Source of the DNA: Candidatus Gastranaerophilales bacterium
Lineage (GTDB): Bacteria; Cyanobacteriota; Vampirovibrionia; Gastranaerophilales; Gastranaerophilaceae
Reading direction: 5' to 3'
DNA: 64,000 bases
NCBI GenBank assembly: GCA_905234865.1
Contig: CAJOJE010000001.1
Coordinates: forward strand, 50,021-114,020
Part shown: positions 35,343 through 44,286 of the stretch, piece by piece
How the letters are laid out: every line of letters starts with the position of its first letter
Position numbering within the stretch: the stretch's first letter is position 1
Translations under genes and position numbers: made by a program
Notes under the pieces: model-generated
What the model was told of the DNA's origin: nothing
Seen by the model: only the letters and a program-made list of their open reading frames with translations
The model's database searches: none

Positions 35343-36797
35343 TTAATCAACGGTACTTATTTTTTGGTCATTTAATTTTTGCTGTTTTGAATTTCTTATT
35401 AATTTTGAATAATATCCTGAAATAAATCCCATTATCATTAAAATATGCGTTGAAAATTCACCGTCATATACCGATACAACAGTAAAAAAGCAAACTCCCC
35501 AATATAAAGATTTAAAAAATGACTGAGTGTTTCCAACCGTATATTTAATTAATATTTTTGCTTTTTGAATGACATTGATTAGAAAAAAATAAAATAAAGT
35601 AAGCCCGACAAACCCGATTTCTGCAATTGTAGTCCAAAAAATAATCAGATTTGCCTGTTCTTTTCCTGCTGCCATTGATTCTAATATTTCATACGTTAGC
35701 GGCAACGGTGAAAACATATATTGGTTTTGAAGCAATTTTGCAACATTTCCGTAACCGACGCCAAAAACAGGATGATGAATTCCAAGAATAAATTGGTTTA
35801 CGCTGCTTACAATTCTTGTAGCAAGAGAATTTTCCATTTGAGCAAAATTTTCAAAAGAATTTATGCTTGATATTGTGTTTATAATTCTGTTTAAATATGT
35901 TTCGTGTACGTTAATATTAGTGTCGGAATGAAAAATTACGGCGAATGTAATTAAAATTATTGTAAGAAATGTAAAAACGGTTATATTAAAGACACTAAAA
36001 ATTCTTTTTATATTATGGTTGGCAATAATGTAAATTGCACTCAGCGAAATACCTATTACGAGGAAAATCGGCGAACGAGTAGAAATTAATAATAGCCAAG
36101 CAAGAATAACGAGTAATTTTTTAGATAACAAATTTAAAATTTTAGATTTAAAAATTTTAAATTTACTTTTTGAAAATTCATATAACAAAGGCAGATTTAA
36201 GCATATAAAATTTGCAAAATAAGACGGTTCGACAAAAGTTGAATGGACTCTTTTTAAAGAAACCATATTTGCGGGAATATCCGAAAGGAGATTTCTTGCA
36301 TTTGCCACATATTTAAAGAAAAATGTTTGCAAAAAAGAGATATTTGTATTCATAAAGATATAATTTAATATACCGAGAGCATAAATGCACATAATAAATA
36401 AAAAATAATATTTGATAATTTTATGTATTGAAATTTTTTGTACGGTATCAAAAGCAAAATAATACGGAAAACAGACCAATAATATTCCATGGAATATAAA
36501 ATAATATATAAATTGTGCAGCTTTACAGTTTCCGCTAATACAAGCAACCATTCCCGATATAAAACACCAAAAAAGCCATACTAACAGCAGTTTTCCCATT
36601 TTATTATTAAAGGTTATTATTATTTCTTTTAATAATTGTTTGTAATTATAGGTTAAAAATATTGCCAAAAAACCTATTGTTAAAATCAAGGATAAACGTA
36701 GTTTTATATTACCTATTAATAAGCAGCAACCGGGTAATGCCGACATTACAAAAAGCAAAATCACTTTAATTTTATTCATGTTGATTGTTATTTTCAT
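35343..36797 (-). CDS. O-antigen polymerase/ligase-like membrane protein (Wzy/WaaL)
   Basis: This is an integral membrane protein, 484 residues, with about ten or more hydrophobic segments (for example ILTIGFLAIFLTYNY and FLTIILITFAVIF) and a large external loop between about 270 and 350. The loop contains FILGIHHPVFGVGYGNVAKL, matching the H-(P)-GxGxG pattern near the active loop of O-antigen ligases and Wzy polymerases. It most likely polymerises or ligates the repeat unit made by neighbouring transferases. It overlaps the next upstream gene by 4 bases. Confidence 0.82.
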   Translation of the reverse strand: MKITINMNKIKVILLFVMSALPGCCLLIGNIKLRLSLILTIGFLAIFLTYNYKQLLKEIIITFNNKMGKLLLVWLFWCFISGMVACISGNCKAAQFIYYFIFHGILLVCFPYYFAFDTVQKISIHKIIKYYFLFIMCIYALGILNYIFMNTNISFLQTFFFKYVANARNLLSDIPANMVSLKRVHSTFVEPSYFANFICLNLPLLYEFSKSKFKIFKSKILNLLSKKLLVILAWLLLISTRSPIFLVIGISLSAIYIIANHNIKRIFSVFNITVFTFLTIILITFAVIFHSDTNINVHETYLNRIINTISSINSFENFAQMENSLATRIVSSVNQFILGIHHPVFGVGYGNVAKLLQNQYMFSPLPLTYEILESMAAGKEQANLIIFWTTIAEIGFVGLTLFYFFLINVIQKAKILIKYTVGNTQSFFKSLYWGVCFFTVVSVYDGEFSTHILMIMGFISGYYSKLIRNSKQQKLNDQKISTVD

Positions 36798-37723
36798 TTG
36801 CTGACCCCGATTTTAATTATTTTTATCGGAACTCCGAATAAAAATAGGACTAAAAATTTGTCCCTGCCCCAATAGCGGTATTTAAACCTAAACAAATAAT
36901 AAAAATCTATTTCAACAGATAATTTTTTAAACACTCTTTCTGCTTTTATAAACGGATTGTCGAAATATGTTTTTTTTGAGAAACATTCTTTTACTAATTT
37001 TTCAGTCTTGATTTTATGTTTATTTAACAGAAATGTTTTAATATTCCCATTTGTCCAACTCCCTCCGAACCAGTGAATTGTAGTTGTTTCGGGCTTTAAA
37101 AATTCCATTTTAAATTCTTCACCGCAACGCATTGGAATTAAATATTTTTCCGGATACAGCGTTATATCTTTTAATCTTATAATCTCTTGTTTATCATATT
37201 CGGGGTAGATAATTTTGCCGTAGTTTTTTGTTATATAATAATTAAAAATTTGCGGCATTGTAGAAATTGGAAGCTTCCAGACATCTTTACCATAAAAATC
37301 AGAGATTTCTTTAATCAAAGAGTTTCCCTTTCGGCTTCCTAATATTGCAGGTTCCAGATTATCGGAGCCGCTTTTGGAATCTTTTTGTATTCCGACAAAT
37401 GCGGGTTCTCTCAGGTATTCATCAAAATTATTTAACAATGATACATCCGTATCGAGATAAATACCGCCATTATCGTAGAGGACTTTTACTCTTATGTAAT
37501 CTGCAACAAAAGCGTACATTTTGTTTTCATAAACAGTTTTAAACCATTTGTTATTTTTTAATTCTTCTTGAAAATTAAAATAGTCTATACTGTTTTCATT
37601 GATTTCAATTATTTCATAATCGGGGCAAACTTGACGCCAACTTAAAATGCAAAGATTGACATCTCTTCTTTTGGGTTCGCCTGCTCCCCACACATAAAAA
37701 ATTCTTTTAGGAATATTACTCAT
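36794..37723 (-). CDS. Glycosyltransferase with DXD motif (GT32-like)
   Basis: This 309-residue transferase resembles the GT32/capsular polysaccharide synthesis family. IPKRIFYVWGAGEPKRRDVN at the N-terminus, LSWRQVCPDYEIIEINEN, and FVADYIRVKVLYDNGGIYLD followed by TDVSLL give the family fingerprint, with D-T-D as the metal-binding motif. The C-terminus is basic with a short hydrophobic tail, which suggests membrane association. It overlaps both neighbours (8 and 4 bases). Confidence 0.85.
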   Translation of the reverse strand: MSNIPKRIFYVWGAGEPKRRDVNLCILSWRQVCPDYEIIEINENSIDYFNFQEELKNNKWFKTVYENKMYAFVADYIRVKVLYDNGGIYLDTDVSLLNNFDEYLREPAFVGIQKDSKSGSDNLEPAILGSRKGNSLIKEISDFYGKDVWKLPISTMPQIFNYYITKNYGKIIYPEYDKQEIIRLKDITLYPEKYLIPMRCGEEFKMEFLKPETTTIHWFGGSWTNGNIKTFLLNKHKIKTEKLVKECFSKKTYFDNPFIKAERVFKKLSVEIDFYYLFRFKYRYWGRDKFLVLFLFGVPIKIIKIGVSK

Positions 37724-38831
37724 CTAATACCTCTTTGTAGATTTTTATTATTCCTTCCGTCATTTTTTCCGCTTTAAATTCTTCTTCGTAAAACTTTCTG
37801 CTGTTTTGCCCAAATGTAGCAATATTTTCTCTGTTATCCCAAATTGCCTTGATTTGTTTTCTGCACTCCATTATGTCTTGTCGTTTAACGAGATAACCGT
37901 TGTTTTTTATGCATTCCGAATTACCGCCGACATCTGAAACAAGAATTGGCAAACCTGCTCTCATTGCTTCGATTATTCCGATTGGTAATCCTTCCCAATT
38001 GGAAATCAGCGCATAGACATCATAGTTTTTTAAAATTGGTGTAACATCGGATATTTCACCCTTATATTGAATATTATCCGTATTTTTCAACTTGATACAA
38101 TTCAAGACCTTATCCAATTCTTGTCCGTATCCGTACAAATCAAGTTTGATATTATAACCCTCTTTTATAAGTTCATGTACTGCAAAAATCAATGTATAAG
38201 GGTCTTTTTGCGGACAGAAGCGAGATATCATAACAATTTTTAATTCGTTTTTTGAAAATTCTTTTTTCTTATATTCGTCCGAAATGTCCGAAATGCCGTT
38301 ATGTACGGTTATCATTTTATTTTTGTGCATTGGCAAAGCTTTCATACCAATTTGCCTGTCATATTCGGAAACGCAAATTATTTTTTTAAATATAAAACAA
38401 ATTAAAAATTCCAGTACCTTATAGAATTTTTGTTTATTTTTAGAAATCCCGTCCGTAAACGGCCAGCCATGAACGGTAAAAACAGTCGGTGTTTTTGTTA
38501 ATAAACCGCTTATAGCGCCTACTATACCACCCGTTGTTGCGTTACAATGAATTATATCGGGTTTTATTTTCCTTGCAATTGATAATGTTTTTAAATTTGA
38601 TTTAATATGTTGTAAAATATTAAAAATACTGTTTGTCATCGGAACAAAGAAAATTTGTTCATCTTTTATTCCAAATTTTTTCAGTTCATCCGAAAAATAA
38701 CCTGAAGTTGCCATAATAAAATAAGGTTCTATATTTTCGGGCAAGTACTTAACTGTTTCAAGAAGATATTTGGATACTCCGCCCAAATCGGAATTTGTTG
38801 CTATGTATAAAATTTTTTGTTTATCTTGCAT
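37716..38831 (-). CDS. Glycosyltransferase family 4
   Basis: This is a GT-B transferase, 371 residues, better conserved than the one at 34176. It opens with ILYIATNSDLGGVSKYLLET, has HCNATTGGIVGAISG, and in the C-terminal domain KIVMISRFCPQKDPYTLIFA and ALISNWEGLPIGIIEAMRAG with the EX7E motif. It likely adds a hexose in repeat-unit assembly. It overlaps galE by 11 bases. Confidence 0.9.
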   Translation of the reverse strand: MQDKQKILYIATNSDLGGVSKYLLETVKYLPENIEPYFIMATSGYFSDELKKFGIKDEQIFFVPMTNSIFNILQHIKSNLKTLSIARKIKPDIIHCNATTGGIVGAISGLLTKTPTVFTVHGWPFTDGISKNKQKFYKVLEFLICFIFKKIICVSEYDRQIGMKALPMHKNKMITVHNGISDISDEYKKKEFSKNELKIVMISRFCPQKDPYTLIFAVHELIKEGYNIKLDLYGYGQELDKVLNCIKLKNTDNIQYKGEISDVTPILKNYDVYALISNWEGLPIGIIEAMRAGLPILVSDVGGNSECIKNNGYLVKRQDIMECRKQIKAIWDNRENIATFGQNSRKFYEEEFKAEKMTEGIIKIYKEVLDE

Positions 38832-39840
38832 TAATTATTCCCCATTTGTAAGCAGTTTTAATGCTCTGCATTAATTTTTTTTCGGGCTGCCAGCCAAGTA
38901 TATCTTTTGCTTTTGAATTGTCGGCAACAAGAATTGCGGGATCACCCTCACGTTTTTGACGGATTATTACATTAATTTTTTTTCCTGCAATTTCCTCGCA
39001 AAGTTTAAATACTTCTTTTACGCTGCTTCCTTCATTTGTTCCTAAATTAAAGAAATTGGTTTTGCCGCCGTTTTCAAGATATTTAAGAGCCAGAACATGC
39101 GCTTCGGCTAAATCTTCGACATTTATATAATCTCTTATGCATGTACCGTCTTTTGTCTTGTAATTGTTCCCGTATATCTCAAAAGTCCGTTCATTTGAAT
39201 GAGTTGATGCCAGTATTTTCGGAATTAAATGAGTTTCGGGTTCGTGCCATTCGCCGACTATGCCCTTGCTGTCGGCTCCTGCGACATTAAAATATCTAAA
39301 CCTTACGGAACTCAGTCCGTATGCTTTATCGTAATCCTCCATAATCTTTTCAATCATTAATTTGGTCTGTCCGTAAGGGTTTATCGGATTTAACGGATGT
39401 TCTTCGTTTATCGGTGTATATTGAGGTTCGCCATATATTGCGGCAGTTGATGAAAAAACTATTTTTTTGACATTATTTTCAAGCATTGCTTTTAAAAGAT
39501 TAAGAGTTCCGCAAACATTATTTATATAGTATTTCTGCGGATTTTTTACACTTTCACCCACTTGAGAGCATGCTGCAAAGTGGATAACGGCATCAACTGC
39601 AATTTGTTTAAATACCGTATTTAAGTACGAATAATTGAGCAAATCGCCTTGATAAAAGTCAACATTGCCGTATTTCTTTAATGAATTTACCGTTTCAATA
39701 TGACCTGTTGAAAGGTTGTCAAAAATTACAACATTATAACCCTGTTTTAATAATGCCAAAACACAATGACTTCCGATATATCCCGCTCCGCCCGTTACTA
39801 AAATTTGCTTTTTGTTATTGTCATCTTTGTATTCTGCCAT
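38821..39840 (-). CDS. galE: UDP-glucose 4-epimerase
   Basis: This short-chain dehydrogenase interconverts UDP-glucose and UDP-galactose (or the N-acetyl forms) with tightly bound NAD+. It has 339 residues. The dinucleotide motif is VTGGAGYIGSHCVLALL, the Ser of SSTAAIYGEP and YGQTK are the catalytic Ser and Tyr-x3-Lys, and RYFNVAGAD is typical. It is the first gene of the polysaccharide operon and supplies a sugar nucleotide to the downstream transferases. It begins 46 bases from the first inverted repeat of the suspected invertible segment. Confidence 0.94.
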   Translation of the reverse strand: MAEYKDDNNKKQILVTGGAGYIGSHCVLALLKQGYNVVIFDNLSTGHIETVNSLKKYGNVDFYQGDLLNYSYLNTVFKQIAVDAVIHFAACSQVGESVKNPQKYYINNVCGTLNLLKAMLENNVKKIVFSSTAAIYGEPQYTPINEEHPLNPINPYGQTKLMIEKIMEDYDKAYGLSSVRFRYFNVAGADSKGIVGEWHEPETHLIPKILASTHSNERTFEIYGNNYKTKDGTCIRDYINVEDLAEAHVLALKYLENGGKTNFFNLGTNEGSSVKEVFKLCEEIAGKKINVIIRQKREGDPAILVADNSKAKDILGWQPEKKLMQSIKTAYKWGIINAR

Positions 39841-39886
39841 TATTTACGTCGTCCCCCGAGGCAAAAAATGTTTATTTGATAAGTTC

Positions 39887-39922
39887 AATCTCTTTACTTT
39901 TTATACAAAATGTAAAGAGATT
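39887..39922. repeat. Inverted repeat unit 1 of suspected invertible segment
   Basis: A 36-base element, itself palindromic: AATCTCTTTAC, 14 bases, GTAAAGAGATT. Its reverse complement matches unit 2 at 40050 at 30 of 36 positions, including the asymmetric core TTGTATAAAA. The paired 11-base arms around a spacer resemble tyrosine recombinase core sites. It could also be a hairpin terminator. Confidence 0.6.
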
Positions 39923-40049
39923 TAAAAATAAGACTATGAGGGCATTTGAGGGGAACATTTTTTGCGAAAAAACAAAGAACATTACATTTTTTATCAGAAA
40001 TCGTTTAGCAGAAATGTTTGTGTTATTATAAAATTAGGCATTGAAAAAC
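39923..40049. other. 127-bp segment between inverted repeats, possible promoter switch
   Basis: No ORF. On the minus strand a TATAAT (40025-40030) faces galE, with TTGTTT 15 bases upstream overlapping the edge of unit 2. If the segment inverts, this promoter would point away from the polysaccharide operon. Inversion itself cannot be seen in one sequence. Confidence 0.4.
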
Positions 40050-40085
40050 AATCTCTTAACAAATTGTATAAAATATTAAGAGATT
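40050..40085. repeat. Inverted repeat unit 2 of suspected invertible segment
   Basis: AATCTCTTAAC, 14 bases, ATTAAGAGATT, in opposite orientation to unit 1. It is followed on the plus strand by TTTTTATTTTTTT, so it could alternatively act as a plus-strand terminator. It lies 183 bases from the recombinase gene. Confidence 0.6.
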
Positions 40086-40189
40086 TTTTATTTTTTTCAT
40101 GAAATTTCCCAAATATTATTCACAAATTTATATAATTTTTGCTTAATATTAATTTCAAAATCATTTTGTTTATATTAAAGACTTAGAGC

Positions 40190-40248
40190 GGAGTGGTCTC
40201 ATTACACTATGTATAAAGCGTAATCACTTATAAAATGTAATGTACTCC
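40190..40248. repeat. Interrupted inverted repeat next to the recombinase gene
   Basis: GGAGT-5-CATTACA, about 29 bases, TGTAATG-1-ACTCC. It lies 20 bases past the end of the recombinase gene. It may be an attachment or recombination site, or a structured 3' end of the recombinase mRNA. Confidence 0.45.
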
Positions 40249-40267
40249 TCTGATAGCAAGTGTTTCG

Positions 40268-40807
40268 CTATAAAACAAAGTTGGAATAGCTTTCTTCTAT
40301 TTGGTCTTGTTCTATCCCGATGTATCGCAGCGTAATTACGGGACTTGAGTGGTTAAACATTTTTTGTAACATTACAATATCTTTAAATTTTTTGTAATGG
40401 TGATACCCGAAAGTTTTTCGCATTGTGTGCGTTCCTATTTTTTCTTCCAATCCTGCTTTTATGCAGGCGTTTTTTATTATGTAATATGCCGCAACTCTTT
40501 CGAGTCTGTTTTTAAAAATAGTCGTAAATAATGGTTCATCGCCGCACCTGCCTTTTGTAAATTCTTCAAACATCGGCTTTAACTTTGAATTAATCGGGAT
40601 TTTTTTGAATTTTCCCGTTTTCTTTTCTATAATTTGAATATGTGTTTTTCCTCGTACATCCTTTACGTTAAGTGATAGAATGTCGGAAATTCTTAATCCG
40701 CAATTTGTGCCGATTGCAAAAAATAACAGGTCACGTTTTTTCTTTGATAAAATAATTTCCACTTTTTTTAAATCTTCAATATTCCTGATTGGCTCTACGG
40801 CAGTCAT
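40268..40807 (-). CDS. Small tyrosine recombinase (integrase/invertase), catalytic domain only
   Basis: This is a site-specific recombinase of 179 residues, consisting of the catalytic domain with almost no N-terminal core-binding domain, the size of FimB/FimE-type invertases. All catalytic residues are visible: R39 in CGLRISD, K63 in EKKTGK, H127 and R130 in HTMRKTF, H153 in FNHSS, and nucleophile Y162 in RYIGI. It lies between a pair of inverted repeats that precede the polysaccharide operon and a tRNA-Leu gene. It could invert the nearby segment, or be the remnant integrase of an island inserted near the tRNA. Confidence 0.85.
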   Translation of the reverse strand: MTAVEPIRNIEDLKKVEIILSKKKRDLLFFAIGTNCGLRISDILSLNVKDVRGKTHIQIIEKKTGKFKKIPINSKLKPMFEEFTKGRCGDEPLFTTIFKNRLERVAAYYIIKNACIKAGLEEKIGTHTMRKTFGYHHYKKFKDIVMLQKMFNHSSPVITLRYIGIEQDQIEESYSNFVL

Positions 40808-41052
40808 TTTTACTCCTTCCTTGTTTCACAATCCTGACTTTTTAAGGAATATTTCTTTAACGATTGCCGGATAAAATATTTTTATTATAATTTTTATTTG
40901 AAAGATTAAATAAAATGACTAACTCTGTGCAAAAGAAGGGAATTTGAGAATAATCAAACATATATTTTTGAGCTTTAAAATCTTTAATGCTTAAATCAAA
41001 AGCGTTTGGGATTTTAAGCGGTAGCCATGTATAATCTATATATCTCCCCGTT

Positions 41053-41077
41053 AAAAAAGAGCCTTGGTCAGGCTCTT
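41053..41077 (-). terminator. Terminator after tRNA-Leu
   Basis: On the minus strand AAGAGCC, 7-base loop, GGCTCTTTTTT, 12 bases after the tRNA end. Confidence 0.85.
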
Positions 41078-41088
41078 CATTTAAAATT

Positions 41089-41170
41089 TGGGCGAGAAGG
41101 GACTCGAACCCTTACACATCGCTGCGCCAGATCCTAAATCTGGTGCGTCTACCAATTTCGCCACTCGCCC
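41089..41170 (-). tRNA. tRNA-Leu (anticodon UAG)
   Basis: The minus strand folds as an 82-base tRNA. The acceptor stem is GGGCGAG/CTCGCCC, the D-arm has GGTAGACGC, the anticodon stem-loop is CCAGA-TTTAGGA-TCTGG with anticodon TAG (reads CUA), and the T-arm is GGGTTCGAGTCCC. The discriminator base is A, and CCA is not encoded. The variable arm is short for a leucine tRNA (about 11 bases, long-arm class II). It is preceded by a consensus promoter and followed by a terminator. Confidence 0.95.
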
Positions 41171-41188
41171 AAAATCGGTACAATCTGA

Positions 41189-41217
41189 TTATTAAATAAT
41201 TTGCATTGTAAAGTCAA
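41189..41217 (-). promoter_or_regulatory. tRNA-Leu promoter
   Basis: On the minus strand TTGACT (41212-41217), 17 bases, TAATAA (41189-41194), about 18 bases before the tRNA. Confidence 0.75.
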
Positions 41218-41304
41218 GTTATTTTTTCTTAAATACGCTTTTTTTCCTATTTTTTCTCAATACTCCTTTAATTCATGCTATTATCTTAAAAAAAGGACTA
41301 AATT

Positions 41305-42237
41305 ATGAAACGAATTTTGGTAACGGGCGGAGCAGGTTTTATCGGAAGTCATCTTTGCGAAAAACTTGTCAAAGAAGGTAATGATGTAGTCTGTCTGGAT
41401 AATTTTTTCACAGGTTCAAAAGAAAATATAAGACATCTTTTATCTTACAATAATTTTGAGCTCGTAAGGCATGACATCACTAAAGAATATTATATCGAGG
41501 TTGATCAAATATATAATTTGGCATGTCCCGCTTCTCCTCCTCATTACCAGTATAATCCGATAAAAACGGTTAAAACTTCCGTTTTGGGGATTATTAATAT
41601 GTTGGGACTTGCAAAAAGATGTAAGGCAAGGATTTTACAGGCGTCAACTTCTGAAGTATACGGCAATCCTTATGTTCATCCTCAAAAGGAAACTTATTGG
41701 GGAAACGTTAATCCGATTGGAATAAGAAGTTGTTATGATGAAGGAAAAAGAGTTGCCGAAACTTTGATGTTTGACTATCATAGACAAAACAACGTCGATA
41801 TAAGGGTTATCAGAATTTTTAATACCTATGGCCCGAATATGAATAAAGAAGACGGCAGAGTTGTTTCTAATTTTATTGTTCAAGCGCTTAAAAATGAAGA
41901 TATTACAATTTACGGCGACGGTTCTCAAACTCGTTCATTTTGTTATGTGTCTGATTTAGTTTCCGGTATGGTTAAAATGATGAATAACGAAAATGATTTT
42001 ACGGGTCCGGTTAATCTTGGTAATCCTTCCGAAACAACTATTTTAGAATTTGCAAAATACATAATTGAACTTACAAATTCTAATTCAAAAATTATATTTA
42101 TGCCCCTCCCGTCCGATGATCCTCTTCAGAGAAAACCGGATATTTCTCTTGCGAAAGAAAAACTGGATTGGGAACCTCAAGTTCATGTAAGAGAAGGGCT
42201 TTTAAAAACGATAGAGTATTTTGAAAAGATTATTTAG
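41305..42237 (+). CDS. uxs: UDP-glucuronate decarboxylase (UDP-xylose synthase)
   Basis: This short-chain dehydrogenase oxidises and decarboxylates UDP-glucuronate to UDP-xylose. It has 310 residues. [17 protein letters not shown] binds NAD+. [20 protein letters not shown] and [10 protein letters not shown] are Uxs signatures, and [11 protein letters not shown] holds the catalytic Tyr and Lys. [10 protein letters not shown] follows as expected. No membrane anchor is present. It lies 8 bases before ugd, which makes its substrate. Together they supply UDP-xylose, probably for the nearby polysaccharide locus although on the opposite strand. Confidence 0.93.
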   Translation: MKRILVTGGAGFIGSHLCEKLVKEGNDVVCLDNFFTGSKENIRHLLSYNNFELVRHDITKEYYIEVDQIYNLACPASPPHYQYNPIKTVKTSVLGIINMLGLAKRCKARILQASTSEVYGNPYVHPQKETYWGNVNPIGIRSCYDEGKRVAETLMFDYHRQNNVDIRVIRIFNTYGPNMNKEDGRVVSNFIVQALKNEDITIYGDGSQTRSFCYVSDLVSGMVKMMNNENDFTGPVNLGNPSETTILEFAKYIIELTNSNSKIIFMPLPSDDPLQRKPDISLAKEKLDWEPQVHVREGLLKTIEYFEKII

Positions 42238-42245
42238 GAGAATAT

Positions 42246-43553
42246 ATGAAAATTTGTGTTATTGGAACAGGATACGTCGGGCTGGTTGTCGGAACTTGCC
42301 TTTCCGAAATGGGTAACAACGTAATTTGTGTTGATGTAGACGAAGAAAAATTAAAAAATCTGGAAAAAGGCATTGTTCCTATTTATGAACCGGGACTTGA
42401 AGAATTAATTAAAGTAAATGTTGCGGAAAAAAGGCTTCAATTTACGTCGAATCTTGATTATGCCGTTAAAAATTCTCTTGTTTGCTTTATTGCCGTCGGC
42501 ACACCTCAAGGTGAGGACGGCAGTGCTGATTTGAAATACGTTTATCAGGTTGCAGAATCAATCGGACAATCTTTAAATCATTATAAAGTAATTGTCGATA
42601 AATCAACGGTCCCCGTCGGTACTGCCGATAAAGTTTACGAAATAATTAAAAGCAAAACGGATATTGATTTCGATGTTGTTTCAAACCCTGAGTTTTTAAA
42701 ACAGGGTGCTGCCGTTGACGATTTTTTAAAGCCCGATAGAGTTATTATCGGATCAAACTCTAAAAAAGCATCCGACATTATGCAAGAATTGTACTCTCCT
42801 TTTCTAAGGACGGGAAACCCTGTAATTTTTATGGATGTCAGATCTGCCGAAATGACAAAATATGCCGCTAATTCATTTCTTGCGGTTAAAATTTCTTACG
42901 CAAACGAGATTGCAAACATTTGTGAAAACGTCGGTGCAAATGCAGATATGGTAAGAATCGGAATGTGTACCGATAAAAGAATCGGCTCTCATTTTCTTTT
43001 TGCGGGTTTAGGTTACGGCGGAAGCTGCTTCCCTAAAGATGTTAAAGCTCTGATTAAAACCTCAAGGGATTATAATTGTTCTTCTAAAATTATCGAAGCT
43101 GCAGATGAAGTTAATAATCTTCAAAGAGAAGTATTTATCAATAAAATTTTGAATTTTTATAATCATGATATTTCAGGCAAGACTTTTGCGGTGTGGGGAT
43201 TGGCGTTTAAACCGAAAACAAACGATATGAGGGAAGCCCCCTCTATTACGATTATCAATAAATTGCTTGAGATGGGCGCAAGCGTTAAAGCTTATGACCC
43301 GAAAGCATTTGACCTTGCTTATAAAATTTTCGGCAATAAAATTCAGTATTGCAAAGATTCTTATTCTGCGCTTTTATGTGCCGATGCTTTAGTTTTATTA
43401 ACCGAGTGGAACGAGTTTGCAAGACCCGATTTTGAACGAATTAAGGAAAGTTTAAAAGAACCGGTTATTTTTGACGGTAGAAATCAATATGACCCTCAAA
43501 GGCTTAAAAAACGAGGTTTTACATATTTTTGCGTAGGGAAAAGATCGCTCTAA
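42246..43553 (+). CDS. ugd: UDP-glucose 6-dehydrogenase
   Basis: This enzyme performs two NAD+-dependent oxidations of UDP-glucose to UDP-glucuronate. It has 435 residues. The N-terminal Rossmann motif is VIGTGYVGLVVGTCLSEMG. The catalytic cysteine is in GLGYGGSCFPKDVKAL. NPEFLKQGAAVDDFLKPDR and the C-terminal WGLAFKPKTNDMREAPS are also family markers. It has an AGGAG ribosome site and is coupled to uxs. The terminator at 43577 follows. Confidence 0.96.
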   Translation: MKICVIGTGYVGLVVGTCLSEMGNNVICVDVDEEKLKNLEKGIVPIYEPGLEELIKVNVAEKRLQFTSNLDYAVKNSLVCFIAVGTPQGEDGSADLKYVYQVAESIGQSLNHYKVIVDKSTVPVGTADKVYEIIKSKTDIDFDVVSNPEFLKQGAAVDDFLKPDRVIIGSNSKKASDIMQELYSPFLRTGNPVIFMDVRSAEMTKYAANSFLAVKISYANEIANICENVGANADMVRIGMCTDKRIGSHFLFAGLGYGGSCFPKDVKALIKTSRDYNCSSKIIEAADEVNNLQREVFINKILNFYNHDISGKTFAVWGLAFKPKTNDMREAPSITIINKLLEMGASVKAYDPKAFDLAYKIFGNKIQYCKDSYSALLCADALVLLTEWNEFARPDFERIKESLKEPVIFDGRNQYDPQRLKKRGFTYFCVGKRSL

Positions 43554-43576
43554 TATATTTTAAATAAATTGCATTT

Positions 43577-43612
43577 AAAAAAGACAAAGAAAATATATTC
43601 TTTGTCTTTTTT
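43577..43612. terminator. Bidirectional terminator between ugd and ferritin genes
   Basis: AAAAAAGACAAAGAA, 6-base loop, TTCTTTGTCTTTTTT. It serves both convergent genes. Confidence 0.85.
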
Positions 43613-43627
43613 AATTTGGTATAAAAA

Positions 43628-44137
43628 CTATCCTATAACGGGTTTATTGAATTGTCTTTGAGCCAGTTCTTTATCTAATGCCAAAAGCGCAAGTTTATCA
43701 TCACCGATTAATTCTAATTGTGCTAAAACAGCACCTACGCTTGCTTCTTCTTCGACTTGTTCTTTAACGTACCAATTTAAAAACAACATTGCTGCTCTGT
43801 CTTTTGTTTCTTCCGCAACATCGACAAGAGCGTTAATTCTCTCTGTTACAAATTGTTCATGCGCCAAAACGTGTTTAAAAACATCAAGCGGCGATTTCCA
43901 ATCGTTTTCGGGCTTTTCGATTGCTTCAAGAACAACCTCTCCGCCTCTTTCGAGAACGTAATCGAACATACCCATTCCATGAGCGTGCTCCTCTTGAACT
44001 TGTATATCCATCCAATTAACAAAACCGTTTAAGTTTAATTTTGCAAAATATGCCTTCATTGATAAATAAAGATATTCTGAATATAATTCTTTATTTATTT
44101 GGTCTAAAAAAGCTTTTTCCATTTTTTCAGAAATCAT
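43628..44137 (-). CDS. ftnA: Non-haem ferritin
   Basis: This is an iron-storage ferritin, 169 residues. Ferroxidase ligands fall in the expected four-helix pattern: Glu in INKELYSEYLYLSMKAYF, E and H in VQEEHAHGMGMFDYVLERGG, and Glu residues in WYVKEQVEEEASVGAVLAQL. The C-terminus LAQRQF is typical of FtnA. A TATAAT -10 (44164-44169 on the minus strand) precedes it, and GGAG repeats provide the ribosome site. No clear Fur box was seen. Confidence 0.94.
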   Translation of the reverse strand: MISEKMEKAFLDQINKELYSEYLYLSMKAYFAKLNLNGFVNWMDIQVQEEHAHGMGMFDYVLERGGEVVLEAIEKPENDWKSPLDVFKHVLAHEQFVTERINALVDVAEETKDRAAMLFLNWYVKEQVEEEASVGAVLAQLELIGDDKLALLALDKELAQRQFNKPVIG

Positions 44138-44200
44138 TGTTTTCTCCTTTTTTCTCCTAATTTGATTATACTAAAAATTTTTAAAAATCCTTCTTTTATT

Positions 44201-44270
44201 TTTTGTAAATATTTGTTAAAGTCTTTCTTTTATTTGAAATTCTATAAAAAATATATCCTTTATATATATG
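44201..44270 (+). promoter_or_regulatory. Upstream box and promoter shared with the gene at 19873
   Basis: TTTTGTAAATATTTGTTAA then, at the same 33-base offset as at 19771, a TTGAAATT...CTTTATATATATG block matching 32 of 37 bases. A TAAAG at 44217 is not followed by a CCGATA-like -10, so this is not of the sigma-28 class. Confidence 0.55.
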
Positions 44271-44286
44271 AAGGAAAATCGCTATC

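Noticed and set aside
39681..40031. 116-residue plus-strand ORF over the galE start and inverted repeat region
   Set aside because: It overlaps galE antisense, has no ribosome site and no coherent protein features.
41305..42237. Calling this gene a second galE or a dTDP-glucose dehydratase
   Set aside because: The [10 protein letters not shown] and SCYDEGKR motifs and its position next to ugd point to UDP-glucuronate decarboxylase.
44217..44241. TAAAGTCT upstream of the CHAP gene at 44287 as a sixth sigma-28 site
   Set aside because: No CCGATA- or TCGATA-like -10 at 11-12 bases. The region instead matches the block at 19804.
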